DNA of 64,000 nt from Nitrospira sp. Its GTDB lineage: Bacteria > Nitrospirota > Nitrospiria > Nitrospirales > Nitrospiraceae. The position numbers were made by a program, and so were the translations under genes. Below are positions 38,341 to 47,368 of this stretch, piece by piece. The stretch covers positions 1-64,000 of the forward strand of contig JACOEK010000003.1 of the NCBI GenBank assembly GCA_024998595.1, given 5' to 3'. Every line of letters starts with the position of its first letter. The stretch's first letter is position 1. A model generated the notes under the pieces. It was not told the origin of the DNA and did not search any database. It worked only from the letters and a program-made list of their open reading frames with translations.

Positions 38341-39870
38341 TCACGCCCGGTTGACCTCGGCTGGCTGGGGGACGCCGGACGAATCCAATTGGTAGGCGTA
38401 GGCCTCCTTCATCTGCACGTTGCCGCTGTCGGTATAGACGAAGAGGCGGTGGCCGTCAGTACGGGTTTTGACGAGGCCATAGGCGGTCCGGCTGAAGCCG
38501 AAGAACGGCCCGCGTTTCTTTGCAGCATTGTCATCCTTCAGGCGGCAGGGGCCTTCGGTTTGAAAGAACGCCACGAGTTCGGTGACGAAGATGAGCGGTT
38601 CCGGCACGCGTGACCATTTGCCCAGCGCGCCCATGAGGGTGGCGCGCGGATGGATGTATTCTTTGCGCGCGTTTTCGTCTCCGCTGGAGACGACGCTCAC
38701 GATGGGCGACACGGCCTGGATGAAGGCACCGGAAAAATCGGCGGATCCATGGTGCGGTACCTTGAACACTTCCGACCGGAGGTTGAGGGTGCCCTTGTTG
38801 TGTTCTCTGGCGAGGAAGCGGCTGGCTTCGTCGTTCAAGTCGCCTGAAAACAGGAAGCTGAAGCCGCCGTAACTCAAGCGGAGGACGATCGAGTGGCCGT
38901 TGATGGTGTGGGAGGCGGAATGGCCAGTGAAGCCTTCGTCGCTGTCGTTGAGGGAGTCGTGGCCGATGCGAGGCCCTTGAGGGGGTTCACCGAGAAAGCG
39001 CAGCGCCGGTTGTCCTTCCACGTTCGTCGTGATCGGGCCAAGCACCTCGACACGGATGTCGGTGCGGTTGAAAAACTCGAAGGCCTGGTTGTCGCCGAGT
39101 TGCAGGCGCCGGAAACTGATAGGGCTGCGGCTGTTGTAGGTGGTGAGGGTCCGTTTCCATTCCCTGAACGGCTCGTTCATCTCCTTGTCGTCCACATCGA
39201 GCAGATTGTCTTCCAGACCGGTGAGGTAGAGTTGGCCGTCCAGCGTCTTGGTCGGCCCGAGAAGTTTGGTGTCCGGCACGTCTTTATTGTTCATTCTCGT
39301 CGGGCGTTTGACGAGGCCGTTGTGGTACACGCGCTGCGGCTGCATGAAGAGTTGTTTGCGTTTGATCTTGTTGGTTTCCGATGTGAGGATTTCGCTCAGG
39401 CCGGCGAAGTGATCGGCGTCGCCGTGTGTGACGACGATGCAGTCGATCTGCTTCGGGTGCTGGACGCTGGTGTTGCGGAACCGCCCCGCCAGGTAGCGTG
39501 CGAACATCTGGTTGTCGCCCCCGTCGATAAGCATGACTCTTCCGTCCGGCGATTCGATGACCATGCCGTCGCCCTGTTGGACATCGACGAAATTGACCTT
39601 CAGTACCTTGTTATCGGCGACGGGGCGAACCAGATCGGCCACCTTGATGCCGGAGGTTTTGGTCGGTTCGATGTAGCCGGTGACGGATTCGGGAAGGATA
39701 CTGCCGTCGGGCTTTTCGCGAAAGAACGTGATGCTGACTTCGAGGTACGTGACGGCCTGCTTTACCACGGTGATTTCGTCGCCCCAGGCGATGGTGCGGA
39801 TGCATTGCTTGCGGCCCCGCTCTTTCCACACATCGGCTAGATCGACATTGAGGACGGCTTGATCAGGCAT
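38341..39870 (-). CDS. Standalone ComEC-like metallo-beta-lactamase-fold protein
   Basis: 509 residues. Residues 1-80 form a beta-rich, SH3-like region; the MBL domain starts near 90 with VNFVDVQQGDGMVIE and has the zinc motif THGDADHF (148-155), FSGDLNDEASR, VPHHGSAD and SSGDENARKEYIHP, all typical of ComEC/Rec2 C-terminal domains. It lacks the ComEC channel helices and has no signal peptide. A long insertion lies between the HxDH and GDLND motifs. It may be a cytosolic nuclease or phosphodiesterase. A palindromic repeat begins 14 bases upstream of the start codon. Confidence 0.82.
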   Translation of the reverse strand: MPDQAVLNVDLADVWKERGRKQCIRTIAWGDEITVVKQAVTYLEVSITFFREKPDGSILPESVTGYIEPTKTSGIKVADLVRPVADNKVLKVNFVDVQQGDGMVIESPDGRVMLIDGGDNQMFARYLAGRFRNTSVQHPKQIDCIVVTHGDADHFAGLSEILTSETNKIKRKQLFMQPQRVYHNGLVKRPTRMNNKDVPDTKLLGPTKTLDGQLYLTGLEDNLLDVDDKEMNEPFREWKRTLTTYNSRSPISFRRLQLGDNQAFEFFNRTDIRVEVLGPITTNVEGQPALRFLGEPPQGPRIGHDSLNDSDEGFTGHSASHTINGHSIVLRLSYGGFSFLFSGDLNDEASRFLAREHNKGTLNLRSEVFKVPHHGSADFSGAFIQAVSPIVSVVSSGDENARKEYIHPRATLMGALGKWSRVPEPLIFVTELVAFFQTEGPCRLKDDNAAKKRGPFFGFSRTAYGLVKTRTDGHRLFVYTDSGNVQMKEAYAYQLDSSGVPQPAEVNRA

Positions 39871-39883
39871 CGCATCTCCCTTG

Positions 39884-39957
39884 CAGGCTGTTCAGAATGA
39901 CTGCCGGCGGCGTTCTCGGTCGAGCGGGCTTGCCGGATGGCCATTTTGAACAGCCTG
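39884..39957. repeat. Short member of the dispersed palindromic repeat family (copy 1)
   Basis: 74 bases bounded by an almost perfect 16-base inverted repeat, CAGGCTGTTCAGAATG (39884-39899) and CATTTTGAACAGCCTG (39942-39957), one mismatch. The inside contains GGCGTTCTCGGTCG, shared with the other copies. It lacks a coding function and fits a miniature mobile or REP-like element. Confidence 0.75.
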
Positions 39958-40150
39958 CGAACCATCGTGGCGGCATCTGTCTCACGCCGCGTCTATCGTT
40001 GGACGGCTTTCGTGTTCATTGCGTGTCGCAAATCGCCGAGCTCTATCATCGACGACCCACCGACTCCGGCACAGAATACGCCGTTCCTTGAGAGAAATCA
40101 CGCGCGCTGCCCCCTTGCCGATGGAATCACCGGCCTGTTACATTTGGGCC

Positions 40151-40672
40151 ATGACAATGCAATTTCAGAAAAAAGATCCACGTGCCACGATCAGCACCCC
40201 GTTCGGTGAAATCCGGATTCGCTTCTACCCGGACGACGCGCCGCGCCATGTCGAGAACTTCATCAACCTGGCGAAGATGGGTTTTTACGACGACACCACC
40301 TTTCATCGCGTGGTGCCGGGGTTCATCATTCAAGGCGGCGACCCCCTGAGCAAAACGCCGGATCGCCCGCTGCACGGCACGGGTGGCCCAGGCTACTTTC
40401 TCAATCCCGAACCCAACGACCGGCCCCATAAGCGCGGCGCCATTTCGATGGCGAAGATGCCCCGCGACGGCAACAGCACCCGCGATTTCAACGACAACGG
40501 CTCCCAGTTCTTTATTTCCCTGCAGGACAACGGCGGCCTCGATCGGCGCTATTCGATTTTCGGCGAAATCATTCGGGGTATCGAGGTCATCGACATGATC
40601 GCGAAGATGCCGTGCGACGAGCGCGACAACCCTCTGGAGCCGATTCGCATGAAGGTGACGGTCAAGGAATAG
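40151..40672 (+). CDS. Cyclophilin-type peptidyl-prolyl cis-trans isomerase
   Basis: 173-residue cytosolic cyclophilin (PpiB-like) catalysing proline isomerisation. The core sequences FHRVVPGFIIQGGD (substrate-binding Arg and Phe), the GSQFFI strand and YSIFGEIIRGIEVIDMIA are intact. No signal peptide is present, so it acts in the cytosol. Two ATGs (40151 and 40157) could start translation and neither has a strong ribosome site; a longer frame upstream overlaps non-conserved sequence. It is likely to be followed by the BamE-like lipoprotein gene, 62 bases later. Confidence 0.94.
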   Translation: MTMQFQKKDPRATISTPFGEIRIRFYPDDAPRHVENFINLAKMGFYDDTTFHRVVPGFIIQGGDPLSKTPDRPLHGTGGPGYFLNPEPNDRPHKRGAISMAKMPRDGNSTRDFNDNGSQFFISLQDNGGLDRRYSIFGEIIRGIEVIDMIAKMPCDERDNPLEPIRMKVTVKE

Positions 40673-40734
40673 CCGTTCGTGGGCCCGCTTCTGAGAGCCC
40701 GCGACAGGGAATCTTCCAACGGGTTTGATCCATT

Positions 40735-41145
40735 GTGACGTTTCCCCTCCCCTTACCCGATAAGTCGCTGCTACACAGCCTGTGCCCCTGCCTGCTCCTG
40801 CTTGTCATCTTCATGTCGGCCTGCGATGGTCATCGGCAACGCCTGATGACGGAACAGTATCCTTCGTATCCGGAGGGCGTGCGCTGGGCGATAGACAAGG
40901 GAAACATCCTTCGCGGCATGACGGAAGATCAGGTGTACCTCGCGCTGGGCTCTCCCGTCTGCAAGAAGGATGTGGTGGACGAGGGACGGACCGTGACGGT
41001 CTGGCTCTACCCCCCGATCGGACGCAATGCCTGTGTCACCAGCGCCTTTCGCGTCTACTTCGAACAGGGCGCCGTCACCACCTGGGACCGCTACACCACA
41101 CCGACCAGATATACCGATCCTGCAGGCGGCGTCCCCGTCTATTAG
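40735..41145 (+). CDS. BamE/SmpA-like small lipoprotein
   Basis: 136 residues with a GTG start. The leader ends at lipobox MSAC (about residue 30). The mature part has RGMTEDQVYLALGSPVCKK and TVWLYPP, matching the turn-helix of BamE/OmlA fold proteins, whose classical member stabilises the outer-membrane assembly machine. Two extra Cys (PVCKK and RNACVT) might form a disulfide. The exact role is unproven, since the fold occurs in several outer-membrane lipoproteins. Confidence 0.68.
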   Translation: MTFPLPLPDKSLLHSLCPCLLLLVIFMSACDGHRQRLMTEQYPSYPEGVRWAIDKGNILRGMTEDQVYLALGSPVCKKDVVDEGRTVTVWLYPPIGRNACVTSAFRVYFEQGAVTTWDRYTTPTRYTDPAGGVPVY

Positions 41146-41150
41146 CCCAC

Positions 41151-41230
41151 TATTCACAAAGTCCTCCCAACGGCGTTCTCAGTCGCTCGTCTCCCTGTAG
41201 CCTTGGTGGACGGCCTTTGTGAACAGACTG
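41151..41230. repeat. Short member of the dispersed palindromic repeat family (copy 2)
   Basis: Bounded by TTCACAAAG (41153-41161) and CTTTGTGAA (41215-41223), a perfect inverted repeat, and containing CGGCGTTCTCAGTCG as in copy 1. It begins right after the BamE-like stop codon and precedes copy 3. Confidence 0.7.
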
Positions 41231-41303
41231 CGCATTTTGGGTGGAGCGTGAACGACGTGGTGTTGGGAGACTGGAGTGACGCGAGGGTTGAGACGAACGG
41301 TCA

Positions 41304-41422
41304 AAACGATTGTCCGGCTAGGCCGCAGCAAGCGAAGGATCGAGGCGTACCTTTACGGTACGTCGAGGGAACTGAGCGATGCGAGAACGACGGCGGCGGT
41401 CGTTTTCACCGTTCTGTTCAGA
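41304..41422. repeat. Full-size member of the repeat family (copy 3)
   Basis: About 119 bases with the shared order GGCCGCAGC, GAGGCGTACC, GTACGTCGAGG, GATGCGAGAAC and TTTTCACCG. The centre folds as CGTACC (41346-41351) and GGTACG (41357-41362) around a 5-base loop. The right end reaches the last codons of the Memo-like gene. Confidence 0.72.
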
Positions 41423-42668
41423 AGAAGGCCATGCTGGCATAGGTCACCGTCGAATTATACTGATCGGTGATCCCTCGATCGTAGCGCAGCACTTGCCCCG
41501 TTTCGGCCTGGATCAAACGCAGCATCGAATAGATCGGCGAGAAGCCGGAGATGCGGCGCTGGTCGTTTTCCTTCTGGATGAACTTCGCGAATTCTTCCGG
41601 GTCGCGATTCTCGACATGCTTGAGCATCTCGAGATCCGTCTGCATGCAGCGATGGAAGGAGAAGTCCGTCGGCGGGGCCGAGTCGCCGTAGCGCATGCCG
41701 ATGTGGGCCAGTTCCGCGCCGACCACGACGCAGTAGGACTTGCCGGTGGCGACGAGCGCCTCCTTCAAGGTCTGAAGAAACGTCTCGACCTGCTGCCGGA
41801 TCTGCGGATCGCGCACACTGTCCGCCGAAAACGACGTGAGGATCGGAACAATCGTATACGCCCGGTCCTGGCCGAGACTCTCCTGCAGGAACGGCAGCTG
41901 AAATTCCAATGCATGTTCATTGTGATGTGCCAATTCGTCGGTGAAGGCGGAAGGAATCTGCTCGCGCAGGCGATCGGTGACGCTGCGTTCGACCTTGACG
42001 AGCCCCAATGGTGTTTCGAAATCTTTGTCCGTCACGGCGATCGGTTGTTCTAACCCTGAGTAGGCCGTGCCGATGAGCACGTACAGGTCGGGCTTCTGGG
42101 CGTCCTGCAATTCTTTATAGGCCCAGGCGTAGATCGGTCCGGCATGTTTGAGTTCGTAGGTGGGCGCGACGAGCGCCTTGATGAGCTGGCCCTTGTGTTC
42201 GGAAGCCTTCACCTCCGGCCCCTCCTTCGACACGAAGAAGCCGTTGATCTGTGCGCGCAACTTGGCGGGGTCGGCGTCGTAACTACGACCGGCAAATTGC
42301 GCCGAGCGGGAGGGTGCTTCACGATAGGCGGTCAGCGCCTGCTGCTTGGCCTGCTCAGTGCGCTCCCCTTCCAAAAAGAGCTTGATATCCAGATCGGTCA
42401 GCAACTGCTCGACCTTGTTCGGCATGAGGAACTCACCGAAGCGCTTCAGATAAATCGCTCCGATGTCCTGCAGGCTATGTTCTCCGTCGAGGTGCTGCAC
42501 GATGAAGAAGTAATTCAACGGCAGGACCAAGCGTTCCTTGCTCAATCCGGTGGGGTCCCAGAGCACGATGAACTGCTCCTCCCCTTCCTTGATCGGTGAA
42601 AATTGAAGATTGCGCAGCAGCGGATAGTGCTTGGGATCTTTGGCGGTCATGGTCGGTGTTGATTCCAT
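41418..42668 (-). CDS. Memo-family protein (AmmeMemoRadiSam system B-like)
   Basis: 416 residues. The first 135 residues are a separate helical domain; the C-terminal 280 match the Memo/class III dioxygenase-like fold (LIKALVAPTYELKHAGPIYAWAYKEL, LIGTAYSGLEQPIAV, HNEHALEFQLPFLQ, VVGAELAHIGMRYGD). Several metal-binding His of dioxygenase relatives are kept (HHNEHALE), others are not evident. The function of Memo in bacteria is unknown. It sits 77 bases downstream of the seven-gene membrane cluster on the same strand and may belong to it. The start is 42668 or ATG 42650. Confidence 0.8.
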   Translation of the reverse strand: MESTPTMTAKDPKHYPLLRNLQFSPIKEGEEQFIVLWDPTGLSKERLVLPLNYFFIVQHLDGEHSLQDIGAIYLKRFGEFLMPNKVEQLLTDLDIKLFLEGERTEQAKQQALTAYREAPSRSAQFAGRSYDADPAKLRAQINGFFVSKEGPEVKASEHKGQLIKALVAPTYELKHAGPIYAWAYKELQDAQKPDLYVLIGTAYSGLEQPIAVTDKDFETPLGLVKVERSVTDRLREQIPSAFTDELAHHNEHALEFQLPFLQESLGQDRAYTIVPILTSFSADSVRDPQIRQQVETFLQTLKEALVATGKSYCVVVGAELAHIGMRYGDSAPPTDFSFHRCMQTDLEMLKHVENRDPEEFAKFIQKENDQRRISGFSPIYSMLRLIQAETGQVLRYDRGITDQYNSTVTYASMAFF

Positions 42669-42745
42669 AGTGGCGGCATTGTAACGGAGCAAACTTCTCA
42701 GGCGCAACAGGGCGCCGGGATGTTGAACAAGCCGCCGGCCTCATC

Positions 42746-43501
42746 TTATTGATTCGGCGGATGGGTGCTGCCGCGACGGCTGAGGACGATCAAGGTGGCG
42801 ATGGTGAGGAGCACCAGCCAAAGGGTGGGGCGTCCATAGGAGGCGTCGGAAAATTCGATCAGGTCGGTCAGGCGGCCGATCAGGAGCGACATGCGGGCCA
42901 TCACGGTATAACCGAAGGCTGCGCCGAAAGAAATCATCAGGAACAAAATGCCGGCGCGAGCGACGGCTTTGCCCGGGCCGGAATGTTCCACGGAAAAGAA
43001 AAAGTAAAACAGTACCGAGACGACGCCGATCAGGATGATGATGCCGTTCAGATGGCTGGCCGGGTTCAGGAGCGAATAGTCGAAGGTGACGCCTCCGCCT
43101 GGCGCGACACCCAGGAGCGGTCGAACCGTGTCTTCGATCTGTTTCAGAATGAACGAGGAGATCGTGCGCGGGATCGCCAGTCCGGCCCCGACGCCGACGA
43201 TGAACGCGAAGGCGTATCGCGACAGCCAGGCCGCCTTCGGCACATAGCGCGTGAGCATCAGCATGCCGATGCCGACTGGAATCAGCAGCGTCCATTCCCC
43301 CTTGTCGAGGATGGGCCGCACGATCAAGGTCATCACGACGGTGTCATAGGTTTTGACGATGGTATAGCCGAGCGACACGCCGACATACAGATGTTCGGCG
43401 AGTTTGAACAGCGGATTATCCTCGTAGAGAAACGAAAGGATGAAGAGCGTCAGGCCTGTGGCGACCCAGGCGCCGAGTATGACGGTGAATGACAAGTCCA
43501 T
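42746..43501 (-). CDS. Multi-pass membrane protein of the DUF6754 cluster
   Basis: 251 residues with about seven hydrophobic helices (first at residues 5-23, last near 222-239) and short polar loops. The N-terminus is DLSFTVILGAWVATGLTLFILSFLYEDNP. I recognise no transporter signature. ATG 43501 has GAGGG upstream. It is the last gene of the cluster before the Memo-like gene and lies 13 bases after the 278-residue membrane-anchored protein, so the two are likely co-translated. It is probably a membrane component of the same assembly. Confidence 0.7.
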   Translation of the reverse strand: MDLSFTVILGAWVATGLTLFILSFLYEDNPLFKLAEHLYVGVSLGYTIVKTYDTVVMTLIVRPILDKGEWTLLIPVGIGMLMLTRYVPKAAWLSRYAFAFIVGVGAGLAIPRTISSFILKQIEDTVRPLLGVAPGGGVTFDYSLLNPASHLNGIIILIGVVSVLFYFFFSVEHSGPGKAVARAGILFLMISFGAAFGYTVMARMSLLIGRLTDLIEFSDASYGRPTLWLVLLTIATLIVLSRRGSTHPPNQ

Positions 43502-43514
43502 TGCGCTTATGCCC

Positions 43515-44351
43515 TCACGCGTTTTGCCGGCGTTGCTGCCGCCGCAAGGAGAAGTAAAAGATGTTGCAGATGGCGACCAGCACAATGATAGCCAGATGCG
43601 TGGCCGATTGGGCATCCATGCCGGCGACCGCTTTCCCCTTCTGGTCGATCAACGTTTCATATTCCGCCGCGCCACGCAGACCGCCGATCAAGCCGTTGAT
43701 CTGTCCGCTACGCAACAGCGGATAGAGGCCAGGCGCGATGACGCCGGTGCAGCCGCCGCCGAGTTCGAACTTGTATTTGTCTTTCCCGAAGACGTACCAG
43801 GCTTCGACGCCGGGGTTGCCTGCGCCTAGACTGACGGCATAAGTGACGTCGCGCAGGTTCTGCACTCCGGCCAGCACCGGCAAGCCCTTGGTCGCCTTGC
43901 CGCCGTAGTCGGCAGGAAACGCATTGTAGAGATCCTGCCCCATGTTCAGAATGACGGCACTGCCGCCGGGACTCCAGCCCAGGAAGACGTAGTCCTTGCC
44001 GTTTTCCTTACCGGCTTCCTTGGCCGTTTGCGACAGGATCTGGTCGGCCAGGCCGGTGCCGGAAACCCAAAGCGTCATGCCTACGACGCGCAGGTTTTTC
44101 TTGAAGGCGTGGCGCAGAATCGCGATCGCCTGCGGATAGAGTTCCGGTTTGGATGCAGGATCAAAGTCCAGGGACAGGAGAAAGACCGATCCTTCCGGCA
44201 GGCCATCGATATAGTCGTAGACGCCGCGTACTTCGGACGAAATCTTTATCGGCAACCCGACCGGGAAGAGCAGCGGCACGAGCGTGCACAGGCCGATCAC
44301 CAGAAAGATGATCCGCCGGTCGATGCGCAACATGCGCTCGGCGAAATTCAT
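43515..44351 (-). CDS. Membrane-anchored protein of the DUF6754 cluster
   Basis: 278 residues. N-terminal helix (about 14-34) and C-terminal helix (about 249-267) enclose an alpha/beta domain with FLLSLDFDPASKPELYPQAIAILRHAF and KNLRVVGMTLWVSGTGLADQIL. The pattern (strand, helix, GMTLWVSG) is Rossmann-like, with no P-loop. ATG 44351 has GGAGG upstream and overlaps the previous stop (ATGA). I know no family name. Confidence 0.7.
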   Translation of the reverse strand: MNFAERMLRIDRRIIFLVIGLCTLVPLLFPVGLPIKISSEVRGVYDYIDGLPEGSVFLLSLDFDPASKPELYPQAIAILRHAFKKNLRVVGMTLWVSGTGLADQILSQTAKEAGKENGKDYVFLGWSPGGSAVILNMGQDLYNAFPADYGGKATKGLPVLAGVQNLRDVTYAVSLGAGNPGVEAWYVFGKDKYKFELGGGCTGVIAPGLYPLLRSGQINGLIGGLRGAAEYETLIDQKGKAVAGMDAQSATHLAIIVLVAICNIFYFSLRRQQRRQNA

Positions 44352-44998
44352 TCCTTGCCTCCACCGAGGTAGGAGCGTTCCACGCCGAAGATGATTTTGA
44401 ACGAGAGGGCGACGGCGCCCAGGCTCACGCCGATCAGGATCGCCCGCCGCACGGAGGCGTTGAGCACGTTCAGAATCCAACTCGACAGGTCGCCGCTGAG
44501 CGGCAGGATATATTCGCCAAGCGGCACCCGCCCCATCATGACAATGACGGCCGCCACCAATAGCACGGCGGCCTCGCGGCTCCGCGCGCGAAATGAACGG
44601 TAGGCGGCGGATGCGATGAAGAAGGCCAGGATGGCGAACATCGTGCCCTGCAGCGGCACCAGCGTGTAAGAATAGACCCAGCCGAACGACGTCAGCGCCC
44701 CATCGATGCTTTCCTTGCCGTTGTTCCACAGTCCCACGATGATCGTGCCGAGCATGCCGACATATAGCACCAGGCTATAGGCCCATCCCGCTTCTTTCCT
44801 GCGGATCTTGGTCGCATGCACGTGGAACAGGCTGGTGATGCCGAGCACGAGGGCGAACCCGCCGATGATCTGCAGCCACTTGGTGACGGTGGTGAGCAGT
44901 TGCTCGGAGGCGGGATGCGGCACGTAATATTGGGCGGCCATGACCAGTCCGGTGATCATGGTGATGAGTAGCGGCAGTTGTCGGCGGAGGAAAATCAT
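44348..44998 (-). CDS. Six-helix membrane protein of the DUF6754 cluster
   Basis: 216 residues, very hydrophobic, about six membrane helices. Hydrophilic parts are HVHATKIRRKEAG after helix 2 and RSFRARSREA after helix 4, putting positive charge on one face. I see no signature of a known transporter. Its start overlaps the stop of the DUF6754-like gene by 4 bases and its end overlaps the next gene's ATG by 4 bases, so translation is coupled on both sides. Confidence 0.72.
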   Translation of the reverse strand: MIFLRRQLPLLITMITGLVMAAQYYVPHPASEQLLTTVTKWLQIIGGFALVLGITSLFHVHATKIRRKEAGWAYSLVLYVGMLGTIIVGLWNNGKESIDGALTSFGWVYSYTLVPLQGTMFAILAFFIASAAYRSFRARSREAAVLLVAAVIVMMGRVPLGEYILPLSGDLSSWILNVLNASVRRAILIGVSLGAVALSFKIIFGVERSYLGGGKE

Positions 44999-46233
44999 TT
45001 GAGATCCTTAAACAGGTCCAACAGCGGTTGGGCCCACCCGTTACCCGTGAGCACGGCAATCGTGGCGAGCAGCGTCCCGATCCCCATGACGCCCAGAATG
45101 AATGCCTTGCCCAAGTCCTGTCCGCGCAATGTGCCGATCTGGATCGGTTCCTTCGACAGGTAGGCGCTGGCGGCGTAGAGTTCTTCTCCGATCAGGGTGT
45201 AGTCGCAGGTGGTGACGAAAAACGGCAACTGGTGATCCGAGTCGGTGCCGGCGATTTGAATGGCGCCGGTGCTGGCGCCGGTCTCAGTCAGCAGGAGCGA
45301 TTCGGCGAAGTACGACCCCATGAAAAAGTTCGCCGCCGGTTTTCGCCGGAGCATGATCCCGTCGACTGCCGCGGTGTAACTGAACTGGTCGCTGGTGATG
45401 AAAAAGTTCGCGTCGTCCTTGAAGAGGTCGGGCTTTCCCGCCTCCATGTAGGCCTGTTTAGTGATTTCCTGGCAGACGGCCATGGTAATCGGCTCGCGAT
45501 GGGGGACCAGCAATTCCGTTTCGTACGAGGCGGCTTTCTTGGCGACCCGTCCGAGGATCACGGCGGCGGCGATCGTCGAGGGGTCGTTCATGTCGTGTGC
45601 GCCGGTCATGTAGAGCACCGGCTTGCCCAATTCCGTGGCCCGTCCGATGGCTTCATCGACGGCATCCAGGCCTGGAATGCGGCGAAGGAAGATGTCTTTC
45701 CGCTTAGCGAGGTTGATGGCGTAAAACACGACCGCGCCGAACATCAATGCCAATACGAGGTTGTTCACCTGATTCCAGTTCACCCAGTTCGGTTCGGCCG
45801 ACGCGACGACCGGTGGCGCGATCAATCGTTCCTGTCCGTTGACGGAGGCGACGGTGACGGCATAGGGCTGGCTGGATTTCACTTCCAGGCCTTTTCCGTT
45901 CTTGATCAGAAAAATGTGATCGCCGGGATCACCCGACCTTGTCCACCAGGCGGACTTGCCCTCGCGCACGTAGCGCGTATTAGCGGGAAATTCCGCCACG
46001 ACCTTCCAGGCCGAGGGGTCTTGGGGAAGGCCACCTTCATGGACTAGAATCTGATATTTCGCGGTGGCACTGTCGTTCGCGGACGGAGCCCACAATACCG
46101 TGAGGCTTCCGCCTCCGTCGCTCGGGGTGTCGATCACGCGAAGGTGTTGCGGCATGGTCTGCGCGGAGGCGAGCGGTGGTAGGATCGCCGCCAGACAGGT
46201 CATGAGGACGAGGATGAGGAGGCGATGCAGCAC
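44995..46233 (-). CDS. DUF6754-like membrane protein with FnIII-like exodomain
   Basis: 412 residues. Signal peptide to about 25, an FnIII-like domain (about 27-135; TVLWAPSANDSATAKYQILVH...QPYAVTVASVNG), a membrane helix (about 153-172), a soluble domain (175-370) with PVLYMTGAHDMNDPSTIAAAVILGRVA and LLLTETGASTGAIQIAGTDSDHQL, and a final helix near 376-396. I associate the middle domain with DUF6754 (Pfam), of unknown function; this label is from memory. It overlaps the downstream gene by 4 bases and the barrel-sandwich gene lies 5 bases upstream. Confidence 0.68.
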   Translation of the reverse strand: MLHRLLILVLMTCLAAILPPLASAQTMPQHLRVIDTPSDGGGSLTVLWAPSANDSATAKYQILVHEGGLPQDPSAWKVVAEFPANTRYVREGKSAWWTRSGDPGDHIFLIKNGKGLEVKSSQPYAVTVASVNGQERLIAPPVVASAEPNWVNWNQVNNLVLALMFGAVVFYAINLAKRKDIFLRRIPGLDAVDEAIGRATELGKPVLYMTGAHDMNDPSTIAAAVILGRVAKKAASYETELLVPHREPITMAVCQEITKQAYMEAGKPDLFKDDANFFITSDQFSYTAAVDGIMLRRKPAANFFMGSYFAESLLLTETGASTGAIQIAGTDSDHQLPFFVTTCDYTLIGEELYAASAYLSKEPIQIGTLRGQDLGKAFILGVMGIGTLLATIAVLTGNGWAQPLLDLFKDLK

Positions 46234-46238
46234 GCGGT

Positions 46239-47366
46239 TCAGGCTCCTTCGATCACTTCGATATTGGCACGCGGGACCACGGTCGTCGTGCCGTCAGGAA
46301 ATCGGACTTCGAGCACACGCACTTCGCTTTCGGTCGGGATGGCGCGCAGCTCCGACGGCAGTCCTGAGACGGCCCCGATCTTGCCGAATAGCGGGTCGCG
46401 GATGATGCGGACCGGATCACCGAGTTGAATCCCTTCGCGTTCCGCCTGCGCCAGCTTGGTGGCGGCCGCCGGGCCACTGTGCGGAATGATGATTTCGGGG
46501 CGAATCACTCCGGCGCGGATTTGAGTGGCTCCCGAGATCGACGCCTTTTGTCCCGCATGGGCGGACAGCAACGCGAACGTCTTGGGCGCCATCGGGATCG
46601 TGCCGAACCCTTCCGTCAGGATCAAGGTGAACCCGACTTGCTCTGTGCCAGTGATCGCGACACCTAGATCATAACCTAGTAGCGCGCGCAGATCCTTGTC
46701 ATGAATACCGCCGACGACCAGGCCGATGATGCCGAGTTCTTTCGCCCGCGTCATGGTGGCGGCGGAGAGAAAGGCACCTCCGACAACGACCTTGCCCTTC
46801 ATCGATTGGTTGAGCTGTTCCGGCAACAGGGGTTGATCCGGCGCCTTGACACCCATGATGAGTTCGCCGCTGGTTTCTCCCCCGATACCGAAGATGCCTT
46901 GCACGAGGCTGCAGGTGCTTTCCACAGTCACACCCTGGTCCGGATGCACCTCGGCCACGGCGCCGTCGATGTAGCCGCGCAACTCCAGCACTCGCGGCGG
47001 TTCGCGCAACAGGATTTGTCCGGTAATGGTGGAGACGGATTCCACCTTGCCGGTGATCGGCGAACGGATTTCCGTTTTAAACCATTTGATGAAGGGCTTG
47101 TTCTCGGCCAGCACATCGTCTTTCTGGACGGAATCCTTTTCCTTTTTCACGAGGTAGTCGTTGATCTCATCCGGCGCGATGCCGAGCTGATTGGCCAGAT
47201 TGAGCGGCACGACCTTGCCGGGCAACTCCGCACGGGCCACTGCCGTGTCGGCCCGCACGGCGTCGCCGACTTTGACCAGAACGGTTCCTGGTAACGGCAG
47301 AATCCGCCTGCGGCGAACGGTGGTTCGTTCGGTGACGGTCAATCCTGGTGTATACGAATGTGCCAT
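46239..47366 (-). CDS. Barrel-sandwich plus KOW-like protein of the DUF6754 cluster
   Basis: 375 residues. Residues 20-60 (GTVLVKVGDAVRADTAVARAEL) and 95-120 (IRSPITGKVESVSTITGQIL) look like halves of lipoyl/biotinyl-type barrel-sandwich hybrid domains, but no biotinyl or lipoyl Lys motif is present. Residues about 165-300 form a domain with KGKVVVGGAFLSAATMTRAKELGI. The end (GDPVRIIRDPLFGKIGAVSGL) resembles a KOW/NusG-type SH3 barrel. Structurally it resembles RnfC or secretion adaptor parts, suggesting protein-protein or membrane-complex scaffolding. Function unknown. Confidence 0.62.
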   Translation of the reverse strand: MAHSYTPGLTVTERTTVRRRRILPLPGTVLVKVGDAVRADTAVARAELPGKVVPLNLANQLGIAPDEINDYLVKKEKDSVQKDDVLAENKPFIKWFKTEIRSPITGKVESVSTITGQILLREPPRVLELRGYIDGAVAEVHPDQGVTVESTCSLVQGIFGIGGETSGELIMGVKAPDQPLLPEQLNQSMKGKVVVGGAFLSAATMTRAKELGIIGLVVGGIHDKDLRALLGYDLGVAITGTEQVGFTLILTEGFGTIPMAPKTFALLSAHAGQKASISGATQIRAGVIRPEIIIPHSGPAAATKLAQAEREGIQLGDPVRIIRDPLFGKIGAVSGLPSELRAIPTESEVRVLEVRFPDGTTTVVPRANIEVIEGA

Positions 47367-47368
47367 GG

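Noticed and set aside
40019-40150. A longer cyclophilin start.
   Set aside because: The added N-terminus is Arg-rich and unlike cyclophilins, and the conserved fold starts at MTMQF.
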